Source: Planoprotostelium fungivorum (lineage: Eukaryota > Evosea > Variosea > Cavosteliida > Cavosteliaceae). From it: 64,000 nt of DNA. Within the stretch, counting starts at the first letter, position 1. The number at the start of each line of letters is the position of its first letter. Both the position numbers and the translations under genes were made by a program. The notes below the pieces were generated by a model. It was given only the letters and a program-made list of their open reading frames with translations. It was not told where the DNA came from and did not search any database. This document shows, piece by piece, positions 25,479 through 37,073 of the stretch. The stretch is from the NCBI GenBank assembly GCA_003024175.1, contig MDYQ01000012.1:161013-225012 (forward strand), given 5' to 3'.

Positions 25479-27332
25479 ATGTCATCATCAGAGGATCATC
25501 AAGGACCATCGAATCTGAAGCGAGAGCGAGAAGACCCACAAAATGATCGTCGAGTCAAGAGGACGAAAGAAGAACAATGCGGCTTAGAGCAGCTACCTGA
25601 AGAGCTTCTGTCCATGATCGCAGGATATTTGACCAAACGAAAGTTCTGTGGTGACTATATACGCTGGGTTCCAGATCTTGTGGCTCTACTCAACCTGGTA
25701 AGATGATCTCTTCTTTCGACTACTGACCTCCGTGTGAGATGGTGTGCAGCCGATTCATGTGCAAGATCATTCAACCCTTCTATGCAGCTATCCACATGTC
25801 CCATGTCCTCATGCCTTTGACGGCCAGAAGGAGAGAACACATCTTCTTCAACCAAGCAGGCTATACCGACTACACTCGCACACTCTCCATCGTCATAGAG
25901 GAAAGGACAGTGCAAGATTACGTTCTCGAACAGAAGAGATTATTCCAAGATGGCACTGCCTTTCCAAACATTGAACGACTCAGCCTGCGAATGTCTAGAG
26001 CTGCGTTAGAGGCCAACTTGTTGCCTCCTCCTGATGTTCTGAAGAATCGAAAATTCAAAGAGCTCAACGTCGTCGTACAGTCCTCGCAGCCTCTGGGTTT
26101 ATTCTTCGATTCTGTAGAACCTAGCTGGGAGAGAAATAATAACGTCAAGAGGAATTTAGAGTGAGCAAGCACACATCTCACATATGATGACGATGGACCG
26201 CGAATGACTTGGCCAGGTCTTTCTTGAGCGTCATCCATCCACATCTCACCGCTTTCCGATACGGTGAGTCGTTTGTGACGGCAATCACTCACACTCGTAG
26301 CACACGTCATTTCCCCCACCCACAACGATAAATGAATAATCTCGTGCAGCAATTAAGTCTCTGTCACAAGTTAGAGGACTTGGACGTCCCCGGCGAGTAC
26401 CACAATGAGATCATCAAGCAGAGGTGTGATGATGTGTCTCATTCGGATCTGATACTGAAGTTCAAAGTTGGCCCAATTTGAGAATCGTCAACATCGCTGG
26501 CTCCACGGAGGACCAGACGGATTTCTTTAGACGCCACCCCACCATCACCGATCTGATCGATGGCGAACCATCATCACGGTGACGTTCTTCTCGTGAGACA
26601 TCGAGTGAACATGATCAGGAAGGAGAAAGTCACAGACATTCTGCCTAACTTGGAGCACCTAGAATGTGAGGGTGAATGTCTGCACGACTTCGTACTTCCA
26701 GTATCTACAACGGGTGAATTTCATCTCTCATTTCTCACGATATCGCACGACGTTCATCTACAACGAGTCGATCTTCCTTCAACACCACCCTCTGAACCCG
26801 TGCAGGCAAATGTAGACCACTGACGACCATTCGATTGAGAGTCGACCGTCTGTCTGGCATCATCCAAGTCCCTCCAGACGTTCCCCTCTCCACTCTCACG
26901 ACATTAGAGATCGTGGCAGGCTTCCCCACCACCGAATGCCTCTCTCAACTACCCCCCTCCATCACCAGCATGACCTTAACCTCCGAATCCGACTGCAGCC
27001 CTCCACCCCGCCTGCCTCGTCTACCTCGACTCACCACCATCACCATCCACATGTCTAAGATGCCAGATTTCGATCGAGTGCAAGCGTTAGACGAGGGAGA
27101 TCGCGTGACGCGTTGGAAAGTCATCGATTGGGCGAAGAGATGGTCGGGCGCGATACCTTCCCTTCACCATCTGTCTATACTCGCCCCCTCAGACACGAGG
27201 ATGTCGTTCGATCTGTTGGAGAGACAACTCAAAGTGGAGATAGAAGGGGAGACGGCGTTTCACGTGAATTGGGAGAAGGGGTTCAAATGGGTGAAGAGAG
27301 GTAGAGATGGATTGGGAGAGTGCGAATACTGA
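25479..27332 (+). CDS. F-box-like protein, paralogue B
   Basis: Tandem paralogue of the preceding gene. It starts MSSSEDHQGPSNLKRERED (ATG 25479), then an F-box-like LEQLPEELLSMIAGYL, then CKIIQPFYAAIHMSHVLMPL aligning with IIRPLYLAARMRCVVLPL of paralogue A. Leucine-rich segments follow (LTTLEIVAGF..ECLSQLPPSITSM). The end HVNWEKGFKWVKRGRDGLG parallels VEWNEQFRYIKGR of paralogue A; TGA at 27330-27332. The 5' half fits an F-box better here than in copy A. Probable substrate-recognition subunit of a ubiquitin ligase, by family only. Confidence 0.65.
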
Positions 27333-27580
27333 GATAAAGAATGGATGTTTCTGTGAGGGATTCTTGTCGAGAGACGTGAGAGATGAGGAGGTGTCTCTGT
27401 GATGGGTGGTGATGTCATCGTGAAGATGAGATGGTTGTCCTTTTGGACAAAGAATCATTTGACAATATTCATTTATTCACATTGATTGGCACTCGCACCT
27501 CTTATGACACACTGAGAGTGGGCTGCACGTCTGTCTCTGAACTGAATACACCGTCAGAATCACATCGTCCAAAGACCATC

Positions 27581-28577
27581 TCACCAGATGACTGTCAGTA
27601 AGTTGGTCACCAGCCTGGTCTGTTCGGCTTGGTCCAATTTGATACCTCTCTCTTCTAATCGCATCACCGCTCCGTGGGCGATCTCCACTGCACCTGATCC
27701 ATCATCAGAGGATGTCATTTGAAACGGCGAACATACCTTCTACGATGGTGCGACGAGCACCGACTGTAGCCATGGCCTGCTGTTTCTTCAACATTCCTTG
27801 AGCAATCTCTGGGGCGTAAGACAGTTCGTTGAATTGGAAGGAGATGACCTGATCGAAAATGAGGTGATGGACGGCCGGCGAAGACTTCACCTTCGCACCG
27901 GCGATGTTGACTTTACTCTGAAGACGTTGAACGAGCCTCTCTCCGATTTCGGCGGCCTCTGTCTTGAGGCAGGCACCCTTGTAGTCGGTGTCGACATCTT
28001 CGTGGCACTGATACAGTTAGGGAGGCAAGGGAAGGAGACATACCTCGTATGGGTATTCGGAGACGATCTGCTTCATCACGGCCTGTGATTGATCACGAAT
28101 GAAGGTGAATGCATTCTGGATGTCCAAAGCAGCTCTCTTCGAATTGATGAATTGGAAGACAACGATACCAGAGATGAGAAGAGGACTTCCGTTTCGATCG
28201 ACAATCTGAAGAGTGTGTCATCAGATGGAAACGACTGCGAATGTCTATACCTTTGTGTTGGGAAGTTCGATAGATTGCTTTCTGGTGCTGTGTATGATTC
28301 AGTCATCTTTTCACATCCAATCATCATCATACCTGATCTTGATGATCTCTCTACCGAAGCAGGTGGCAAAATGGCAACCAGGGTCTGTGACGGTACCAGT
28401 GTACTTTCCGTACGACAACAGAACTGCTTCTTCTCTTACCGGCACGGTGAACCAAGAGCAAAGGACGGTGATTGGACAGCAGGTGATACCGAGACACACG
28501 GCCAGAGGGGACGTAGAGCCGACCTCAATGTCATGGAGGTCGTCTTCTTCCTCGGTCATCTGAAGGGCCTGCATCAT
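27581..28577 (-). CDS. SPFH / Band 7 domain membrane protein
   Basis: The start MMQALQMTEEEDDLHDIEVG (ATG 28577) is followed by a hydrophobic hairpin (LAVCLGITCCPITVLCSW), then VREEAVLLSYGKYTGT..PG and LPNTKVVDRNGSPLLISG, the usual opening of an SPFH (stomatin/prohibitin/flotillin/HflK) domain. KSKVNIAGAKVKS and NELSYAPEIAQGMLKKQQAM.. form the later coiled-coil part. The end GIKLDQAEQTRLVTNLLTVIW stops at TGA 27581-27583. Such proteins scaffold membrane microdomains. I cannot assign it to stomatin, prohibitin or another subfamily. Divergent from PIG-C. Confidence 0.75.
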
Positions 28578-28904
28578 ATAACTATGTGTTGGTAGCTTGC
28601 TTGCTGTAGTGTTGTGAGGTAGCTTGGTTATGATTGAGACACGAATCATGCCACATTCGTGCATCATCGCGAACTTCATACAACTTCGCGATTACTCCGT
28701 TTTTATTTGAACCTTGTCTAACACATCAACAAGCACTAAATTCTTTCAAGTTGTCTTCAACGACCTCTTCGTCTGAGGAACACCGTGAAATAATTCTCCA
28801 GGATCTACAGAGAGAGAGTTATTAGATTAAATAATTAGATTATTAATTGGATGATCTACAATGATAACCCGATGGCCTTGTGTCACAGGCATCGCACAAG
28901 AGAC
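28578..28904. promoter_or_regulatory. Shared upstream region of SPFH gene and PIG-C
   Basis: 327 bp between two divergent start codons. An AT-rich patch with TTAATT repeats lies at about 28818-28850, closer to PIG-C. No other element recognised. Confidence 0.4.
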
Positions 28905-30584
28905 ATGAGTGAATACAACGACGAGGAAGGAGATAACGACGTAGCCTCTTTAAAGAGAAAGATATCGGATCTCAGAGCACGCTCATACAGTCGACCACCT
29001 TGGAGAAAGGTGACGATTTGAAGGACAGACAAATAGAAGGAAGGCGTGAGGATTTGTGTTGATGTGATCATATAGGTACTGTGGCAGAGACAACCTTATC
29101 CTGACAATCATGTGGATCGAACATTTTTGAATCAGCTAGTGCAGAACGGTAAATTTATAATTCAAAGACGTTGATTATATCGCAAGCACATAATTTATAT
29201 CGAACATCATATCACATCACATCTACGCGCTGATCTTCCTTGCAGTCAATTTTACCGAGATATCTATTGCAGAGGTGATTTTGCTTCCATTCATTCTGAT
29301 GCAGCCTCTATTGATGATTATCTCATCTCTACAGTCTTTCTACGGAGCCACAGCCGTCACTCAACAGATATCACTCGTCGCTCTCTTTGTTAGTTTCTTC
29401 ATCATGACCCTCAACGAAGTGATGCACACAGACATCATCTGAGATCTCACCCCTCGTAGGTCATCGTTGTCTATACATTATTACAGATCGCCCTCTCTTC
29501 TCTTTTATTGGGATTTGCCTTTGGTGCTTGTATAGAGCCTTCGTTCTATGGTGATCAACACACCATCATCACCTTCATTTTCATCTTTTAAATCGAGAAT
29601 AGGAAGGAACATCAGAGGAAGTATACAAACTATCTCCCTCGTCGCCGGCTCACTCTTTGGGTGAGACCATCATCTCGACATCACATCCACCATCACCATG
29701 ATGTCACTTCACCACCTATCGATCGTCACAGAGAAAGTGAAAACTGACTCTTCCAGTCTGTCTCCCATCCTGCACACTCTCACAGCTCCCTTCAGTGATG
29801 ACACCATCGTCGCATGCACTTCCCTCTTGTTGTGCGGTCACCTGTTCGTCCACGATTATTCCTTCGTCAACGGAAGCTCTGCCAAGTGGGATGACGTGTG
29901 ATGACGTCATAGAGGCTGATGCATGGTGACAGATTCAATGGACCGACATCGATCAACGCTGCCACTTTTGCTGCGGTTCTGTTGGGTGAGATTTTCTCGT
30001 CGTTTCTTTTGGCTGAGAGGCGTCAGGCTCGAGATTATCGTCGAACCTTCACGTATTCGCGCTGGTGAGATACTTTTATAATGCGTGCGATGTCCATCAT
30101 CATCGAACACGATCATCGAGATCATCATGATCATCAGATCATCATCATCACGATCATCAGATCATCATCATCACTTGCATCACCACAACTCTTGATCTCC
30201 ATCTCATCATCATCATCCAACGATCGTGATCGTCAAACAGGTCTCCATGGCCATCATCATGTTCGGACTCTTTCCCATACTGAGGAGATCGATACGCGTC
30301 TACTCCATCGTCTTCCATCAGATGTTGACTGTCCTCATGTTCCTCTCTGCCTTCACTTGTCTCCTCTTGTTCGTCTCTCCCTCCATCTCTGTCATGTATG
30401 CAGCTCTCGTCTTATTCGTTGGAATTGGCTGTCCTCTGTGGCTCGTGTTCGTCCAGAGGTACAAAAAGTGAGTCCATCGTGATGACATCATCACAACATC
30501 GCGGATGCAGCTGATGATGAACGCAGCGAAATCAGAGGTCCCTGGGACGAAGCGGTCATCGTCATTGGAACTCAACCACCGTGA
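28905..30584 (+). CDS. PIGC: PIG-C / GPI2, subunit of GPI-GlcNAc transferase
   Basis: Multi-pass ER membrane protein of the complex that adds GlcNAc to phosphatidylinositol in GPI anchor synthesis. MSEYNDEEGDNDVA (ATG 28905) leads to VLWQRQPYPDNHVDRTFL (about 29076), which matches the family start (VL.ERQP(F/Y)PDN(Y/H)VD..FL). Successive hydrophobic exons follow, with PILHTLTAPFSDDTIVA (about 29765), LLLCGHLFVHDYSF (about 29830) and GLFPILRRSIRVY (about 30270). The last exon is EIRGPWDEA (about 30533), close to NIHGPWDEA of animal PIG-C. Stop TGA 30582-30584. Roughly eight introns, several rich in GATGATCATC repeats. Confidence 0.9.
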
Positions 30585-30879
30585 GGACAAGACTATGGGA
30601 TATCATCACATCGGAAGCATCTGGGCGTCACCAGATCAATTGCATAAAAGAGTGTTCATAAAGCATGAGAAACGAAAAGTTCAACATCCATGAGTTGAAA
30701 GGGTTTGGATGATGAAATGTGGTGTGTAGGTATGGAATTTTACTTCTCGGCTTCTCATGATTTTGCGTTGCGAATTTCTCACAGGTGACAGCGAAAGGCT
30801 GGAATCTTCTTCTCATGATTCCTCAGCCCCAGGCCTCACCGTTTCACATTTTCAGACACACACACAAGATCAAGTCAAG

Positions 30880-31398
30880 ATGAACAGAACTCTCGTAGTC
30901 CTACTCCTCCTCAGCTCTTTGGCCTTATCATCTGCAACATCTCTCACTCTCGTCAACAACTGCGGTTATACGATATCCGTGTGCGGAGCTTACCTCGGTC
31001 ATGTCTTTGACATGCCAGCTCACACGAGACGAGGTGAGACATACAATGTCCATACATCGCATGCTGATCTCTTCAGGTGTTACAGCAGAAGGTAACCCTC
31101 CTTACAACCAATGTGGAAGCGTCCAAGCCGAATGTGAGATTCATTCAAAGCCGATTCGATCAACATCTGAAATCGTTATTCAGTTCGTTTCCACGGCTGG
31201 AACAATCAAGACTGTTATGATCTCTCTGAGGTGGCCGTGAAGGCCAAGGGAGCACCTGTCACCATCTTTGGACAGAATGGAGGACCAACAGTCCACTGCA
31301 GCGGCACCCCGTGCAATGACGCTTACCAATTCAATAGCGATAACGGAAAGAACCATTGTGTGGGCACTGGTGGTAATTATGTCCTTCAGTGGTGTTGA
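30880..31398 (+). CDS. Short secreted thaumatin-like protein
   Basis: The signal peptide MNRTLVVLLLLSSLALSSATS (ATG 30880; first 20 residues shown by composition) is followed by LTLVNNCGYTISV, the usual thaumatin-domain start. Two introns are removed (GTGAGAC...CTTCAG and GTGAGATTC...ATTCAG). The second join gives AEFRFHGWNNQDCYDLSEV, the conserved AE(F)T..GW.G.D.YD.S.V block. The C-terminal half has CNDAYQFNSDNGK and ends NYVLQWC with TGA 31396-31398. The protein is only about 140-150 residues, so it is the small type with fewer cysteines than plant osmotins. A role in extracellular glucan binding or antifungal defence is possible by family. Confidence 0.8.
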
Positions 31399-32021
31399 TG
31401 CATACTGCCACACACGACTTTGTACATAAACTCGATATCCGACGAGTTCCTTGTTTGTCAAATTGATCGAAATATGAAATCACGAGGATCTAGTCCAGGA
31501 GGTATATCACGATGTCATGATATAAGTTGTGATGTGCCTCATCAGTGTATTGCAATGGAAGGAGCTCAGTGAGACGGCAAAAGGCGATGACGGAGTAGAG
31601 GGGTGTCTTAAACCTAGTAGACTTGCAAGACTCTGTGACTTTCCCACCACTGGCCAACCGCGTTTCCTTCCGCCTATGTGACAGAGCGCCCAACCGACAC
31701 GTACAACCGAATGCATGGTCGATGATCGTCACCTTCAAGCCGTATCAAGGAGGATGTAAGCTTCAACGTGAAATTTGGACGTGGTTGACCATAAAATTTG
31801 GTGCTGTTCATTCATCACAAGCAGATGGAATCGATCGAACTGCTGTGAGGCTCTCCGACGACGTCTCCACGAGTTTGAGAGATAATCATTATCCAGAGAC
31901 GAAGAGAGGACGGCCAGAGTATCTGTAGCATGAGCGATCTGATCATCCCGCACATAAACGTTGATGATGTCGACTCGATCGCATTCAAATCTTGTGAGAT
32001 GAGCAATCGTGTCTCTCTTTA
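31399..32021. other. Intergenic, unclear frames
   Basis: 620 bp between the thaumatin-like gene and the 3' end of the Integrator-like gene. Frames of 80-170 codons are open on both strands (for example 31735-32256 minus), but they overlap the true Integrator C-terminal frame or lack ATG starts. No gene can be supported. Confidence 0.4.
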
Positions 32022-34725
32022 TTACGTCTGTAGACTGGGTGCTCCGTTGGCATCGCTCCTGGCCTCGAATTCCGTCGGTATCTTCTTCATGGTCTGCTGT
32101 TTCCAATAGACAGAGAAGAGACTGTGTGGCGAGCTCCTCTCGATGACATCGTGAACCGTCTCTTTCCTCCTCTTTGTCCTGTCTCTTCCTTCTTTCTTGT
32201 CTCTCCTCTTCTCCATGTCCATGACTGCCTTCTGTGACGCGTCTGCCTTCAGCCAAGCTTGTTTCTCAAACTGGAGGGGTCAGAACGTTCGAGGAAAATT
32301 GGGAGAAATTTCACCTCTTTTTCTGCGGCCTCCATAATGGCGTAGGGGTCTGTGGGGTCTGGTGGTGCGGCGATCTACAGCGATGATTAAAATCGATTTA
32401 AGAAACATTTTAATCTTTCACCTTCATGCCGGTGTACAATTCGACTGTCCCGTTGTAGACAGAAGGTGGAACGTAATTGATATCGGCAATTTCCATCTGC
32501 ATGGGACGTGGTATCGGTTCTAAATATAGATCAATCCTTCTACAACGAGCCCATCTCACGTGTCACGTTGTGCTCCTCTATGATGGTCCCCTCGCTCTGT
32601 TCTAGAGCCCTCGCGATACGACTGTGATGGCTGCTGATGTCTCCGAAACTCCTACGAAATTTCAGAGTTTCTCCGGGGATATTCCGGACTGACCTGCCGT
32701 ATTGAGCTAGATCAGACATCAACTTTTGGTAAGCTTCTAATCGGTCGCTGCTGCTGTTCATGAGTTGAGGGAAGAACAGAGGATCGTTCAGAGAATAAGC
32801 GCGATGGAGTTTCGCCGCGATCTACAACCCGTCAATATTCGTTTCGACTCGTTGTAGATGGATCACCTTTACGATGTCGTCTGTTCTGTCCGGTGAAATT
32901 TCGTCGAGATTTAGAGTCGTTTTGATGACGTCCAGCATCTCCTTCAGTTCGACCGCCACACCTGTCCTCTCATTAGCCAAATGGACAATCGAACTCCTGA
33001 GAAATATTCGAGAACGTCCGTCTACAACTCACCCGCTCTGCCGAGTAGCATGGTCTCCGCTTGTGGGAAATATCTCGTCTTTTTATCCACTGATTTCGTG
33101 GAAAATAGATTTCCACATTTGATCACAGGTTCCATCAATTCCGGTTGCGATGACAACCTCAACACGTTCTCTTGTACCAACTCGTAGAAATCCTGATGAA
33201 ATTTAGAGTTACGTACGATGCTACCACCGCACCGCAGATCGAGGAAATCTCGCGGAAGATATTTGTGCTGCTCCACGGTGAAAGACGGACCAGTCGACAT
33301 ATTCTATGTCTCTGTCGACAACGTGGAGGTAGACCTGTTCGTGTCAGGGTAACAATCATCTACAACGAGCCAAACCTTAGACGATCTGACGGACAAGTAG
33401 TGTGACATGTGAGATGGATCGCCCCCCTCTTCATAGAAGGCGATCGTTCTACCTGAGATATCTCGTGAGACATCGTAGAGTAGTCACGTGACCTACCAGA
33501 CGATACGAATTGGAAGAGAACGACAGACAGGGTGTCCGTCTTAAGAGGTATGACGTGAGCTACCCTGCTGACTGCCACGTCTTCGATGCGAAGACCTCGA
33601 TCTACAACCTGCCAAACGAGTTTCCTCGGAGACGGCCGGATATTGTATGGCTCCTTGTAGATGATCGAAATTTCCTGGAAACCTCAGGGGATGATGATGA
33701 GAGAGCGTAACCTTTTGTGAGATACCTCTTTCGGTTGCCTGAGCCACGGGGACGTTCTTTAAAGTGAGATGATTGATGTTGTAGTCTCTCGCCAGCAGTG
33801 ATGTCACGTGAGACATCACGTCTTTCGGTGTGGACACCTGCAAGGTCATGCAGAGATGATCGCTGATGGGATACTGGCGAGTTGTAAATCGAGATCTATG
33901 GGAGATGGTGGGGCTCACGGTGGTGGATGGAGTGGTGGACGAAGTCGTGCAGAGGAGTATCAACTCGCATGTGATGGGAACTGAAAGAGGATGAGAAGTT
34001 GTGAATGACGATGAAGATATGCATGTGATCTCACCCATCCGTTTTCCGTTGACTTTGTCTAAAACGGAAGACACGATGGAAGAGATGACGGTCGAGGACA
34101 TCAGGAACCGAGATCTGATGATGGATGTCACACGATGATACGGTCTCAGAGAGCTCACGATTCGTTGTCGGGGAGGATACCACTGGATAATAAAATGATT
34201 CTCGTATGTACATCTGTGAATTTTGATTCGAAAACAGACGGCGAGATCGAACATACCTTTCACTGTCATATCCTCCAATAAGAGATTGACGGCCTCCTCT
34301 ACCATGTCCGGTCGATTACTTTCAGATGATAAAACGACGTTCTTTGTATTCTGTAATAACTGCACGTATGATTGGTATGGATATGGAGAATGATGAACTC
34401 ACAGTCTTGATTGATTGCTGTTGCCATGTGTTGTGAACGATCAAATTGTCTCCCATGCTCATCACTGATACCTGTGACTGTGGAATCATCAGAACATTCG
34501 ATGTCCAAGATTTCGAACCTGCTCCGTTCCACATAATTGGATGATAGAACGTGCATATGTTCTAGCTGCCTCCACATACTGGTGAGCCTTGGTCTTGTTC
34601 AATGAAATGCAATCACTTCCAAAGAGGGTGACCAGAGATGGTTCCACATCAGGATTTGGATCACTCAAATCTTGTGAGGCGTCGATTAGAAATATCGTTC
34701 GACTTGCCTGCCGATGTTGAGACAT
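32022..34725 (-). CDS. Integrator subunit 13 / Asunder-like protein
   Basis: The start MSQHRQASRTIFLIDASQD (ATG 34725) resembles the von-Willebrand-A-like opening of Asunder (KTVFV(V/L)D). Later exons give DYNINHLTLKNVPVAQATE (about 33770), comparable to HFDLASTTITNIPM; a block with IIQWYPPR (about 34180), comparable to ITLKWCTPR; KKTRYFPQAETMLLG (about 33070), comparable to HTRYWPMI; and a basic C-terminal helix ending HSLFSVYWKQQTMKKI..EFEAR (about 32080), comparable to the SLLSLWSNRI..RKHQEFAGR end. The order of blocks is right, but each match is weak. Integrator 13 works in snRNA 3' processing. Many introns, several with GTTGTAG copies. Stop TAA 32022. Confidence 0.6.
32820..32859 (-). 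repeat. Inverted pair of the GTTGTAG motif bridging an intron
   Basis: On the plus strand ATCTACAAC (32820-32828) and GTTGTAGAT (32851-32859) form 9-bp perfect arms 22 nt apart. In the minus-strand gene the intron starts with GTGATCC just before one arm and ends in TTGTAG of the other, so the hairpin brings donor and acceptor together. Confidence 0.75.
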
Positions 34726-35088
34726 GATCTTCTGTCGGTCACGTGGTGCAAACGCAAAAATAAAAGTACACGAAAATGAATCACAGATGCTCTGTTCGTC
34801 TATCTGTGCTCCCACTTAATGTGATCATCTCCCTATGCTACCACCACCAACCGTACGCAAAGCATCATATATGAATCTATCATACCGATTGAACATATAA
34901 AGGTGTACAAGCCCTCATCTTTCCACGGCTCAACAACAACTGATGCTGATTCCATTGGCCCCATGCCATGGTTGTGCCGGGCTATCCTTCGAGAGAAATA
35001 GAAATAAATTCTGAATTTCTTCTTTTTTCGGCCAGAACGTTCGGTGAAGAGCGAGATCTGATTGACCGAATCAACACATCAACACACA
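34726..35088. promoter_or_regulatory. Divergent upstream region of Integrator-like gene and TMA7
   Basis: 363 bp without coding frames. A TATA-like ATATAAAG at 34895-34902 points toward TMA7, but it lies nearly 190 bp from its start codon. Pyrimidine-rich TTTCTTCTTTTTT occurs at about 35018. Confidence 0.4.
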
Positions 35089-35364
<276 letters not shown>

Positions 35365-35401
35365 ATGTGCGCCACGATAAACGACTTTTATTTCTACTAC
35401 G

Positions 35402-36605
35402 TCATCTCTTTCGAATGACCTCCAAGATGAGATCTCGGCTCAGCTCCTCGAATGATCTCGATTTGGTCACTTGATCAAAGTTCTTCACGATGAAAGAGAG
35501 ACAGATGTCTCTCAGTCGTGTCGCTTTGAATCGATCACTTCCCGCAAAGATCCAACCTATCATCATCAGCAGATGTCATTCGCGTGTGCAAAACGGGTGG
35601 ACTCACAGACGTTGGAAGCAGATACACTCTGCTCCAGTATGCGTTCGCAGAGTGACCGTAAGAGATCTAATGAGAACAGTGTTGCTGCTCCCATCAGGTC
35701 GAGACAATTCTCCAGAGAGATCTCCACCCCGTCGCTGTAGAGGAACTCGACCATGGCGAGGAACACATCGTAATGGATGTCTTTGATGGGTATTTCTTGT
35801 GGCTTCGAAGTGTCCTTCTTGAGAGCGGAGAACATCTGAGCGAATTTGGGGCAGCGAGCGGCCAAGATGGCACGATGTGCGTAGAGGGGTGTGTCACCGA
35901 TGCGGAAGATGACATCACAGAAGTCGGGGGAGTTCAGAAGGCTCTTCATCTCTTTCGAGAGAGTGCGTTGAGGATTCGTCAGATTGACTAATGGAGTGGT
36001 GTGTGCTGGAGATGTCAGGATGCACCGTGGCGTCGATGAACTCACTGTCTTCCACCTTCTTATTGATGGCGGCCTCTTCGGCTTCGAAACTATCTTCTTC
36101 ATGGTCTGAGTCGTTGTTCGTCTTCGAATCGAGCTTATATGAGTTCTGCCTCGTGTCAATCACCCATCGCATTGATCACGGGACGGCTCACACTGAAGCG
36201 ATCTTCGCTTCTGACGGAAGAATATTCTGCGTGAGATGCTGCTGCTGGTGAACTTTTCTTCGTCCCATTTCCAATGGCCGACGTCCGCGCCAGATGTGAT
36301 TTGGTTGACGGTGCCTCTTCTGAAGGGCGAGTGTATGTGAGATCGCTCTCCAACAGCTTGTTGTAGCTTCTCTCCCCTCCATTGAGGCTGCTCTTGGATT
36401 GGACGGAGAAGTTGTCCTCCTGATCTTCATCGCGGCTGACATCCTTCGAAGCAGTCTCTGTGGGGCTCGACGATTTCTTCAAACTCCCCGAAGCTGATGC
36501 GGATGGTCGATCCTCTTTGAGAAACGAAGGCCGATTACCCGACAGAGACGATGAGTTGGCTAGGATTCCACTGTTGAGATATTTGAGGTAGGTTTTACTG
36601 CTCAT
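35402..36605 (-). CDS. BTB/POZ domain protein
   Basis: The Ser-rich N-terminal half (MSSKTYLKYLNSGILANSSS, ATG 36605) is probably disordered. The BTB domain follows after an intron: LLNSPDFCDVIFRIGDTPLY, then AHRAILAARCPKFAQMF (about 35900), YDVFLAMVEFLYSDGVEI and LDLMGAATLFSLDLL. A BACK-like tail reads LRDICLSFIVKNFDQVTKS and ends ILEVIRKR with TGA 35402-35404. The layout suits a substrate adaptor for CUL3 ubiquitin ligases, by family knowledge only. There is no Kelch, ankyrin or MATH domain in the visible sequence. Confidence 0.8.
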
Positions 36606-37073
36606 GACTCCAGCGTTGTTTATTCAAACTGCAGGCTGGGACCATTTTGGCGGCAAACCTGTTCCTCCCTCTACAATACGATCGAGCGAAATTGAATTTT
36701 GATACACTGCGAAATCGAAGCCACTCTGATTTACCTCCTCTATTTGACCATGAGATGATGTCTGTGATATGTATCTACCGCTACTGTTTTGAATACGATC
36801 TGACGGACACATCGCCCCCCAGCAGCGTTCGGGCTGACCATCAGACTCTCTCCATATATCTAGACAGTCAACTGAGCCAAAAGTGAATTAAGAGATCCCA
36901 TCTCATCATCGCAAGATGTGACAACTCCTCCCTGTCGGCTCAGTTCGGAGATTTTGCTAATTTTCCTGGATCCTGCGTTGTAGTTGCAGTAACGAGAAAG
37001 AATCCCGATCTTTTCTCAGGCCAAACTTTGAGAAGGACAGTCCTCACAATCAACACATCGTCTATTGATCAAC
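36606..37073. promoter_or_regulatory. Divergent upstream region of BTB gene and HSP70
   Basis: 468 bp. I looked for arrays of nGAAnnTTCn heat-shock elements upstream of HSP70 and saw none that are clear. A GCGTTGTAGTTGCAG copy of the dispersed motif lies at about 36975, just 100 bp before the HSP70 start. A plus frame at 36647-36886 lacks an ATG start and is not counted. Confidence 0.4.

Noticed and set aside
31735-32256. Minus-strand frame of 173 codons with Arg/Glu repeats
   Set aside because: The neighbouring frame gives the expected C-terminus of the Integrator 13-like protein and ends cleanly at 32022; this one is an overlapping shadow.
36647-36886. Plus-strand frame of 79 codons upstream of HSP70
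   Set aside because: No ATG start, no homology and it lies in the divergent promoter region.
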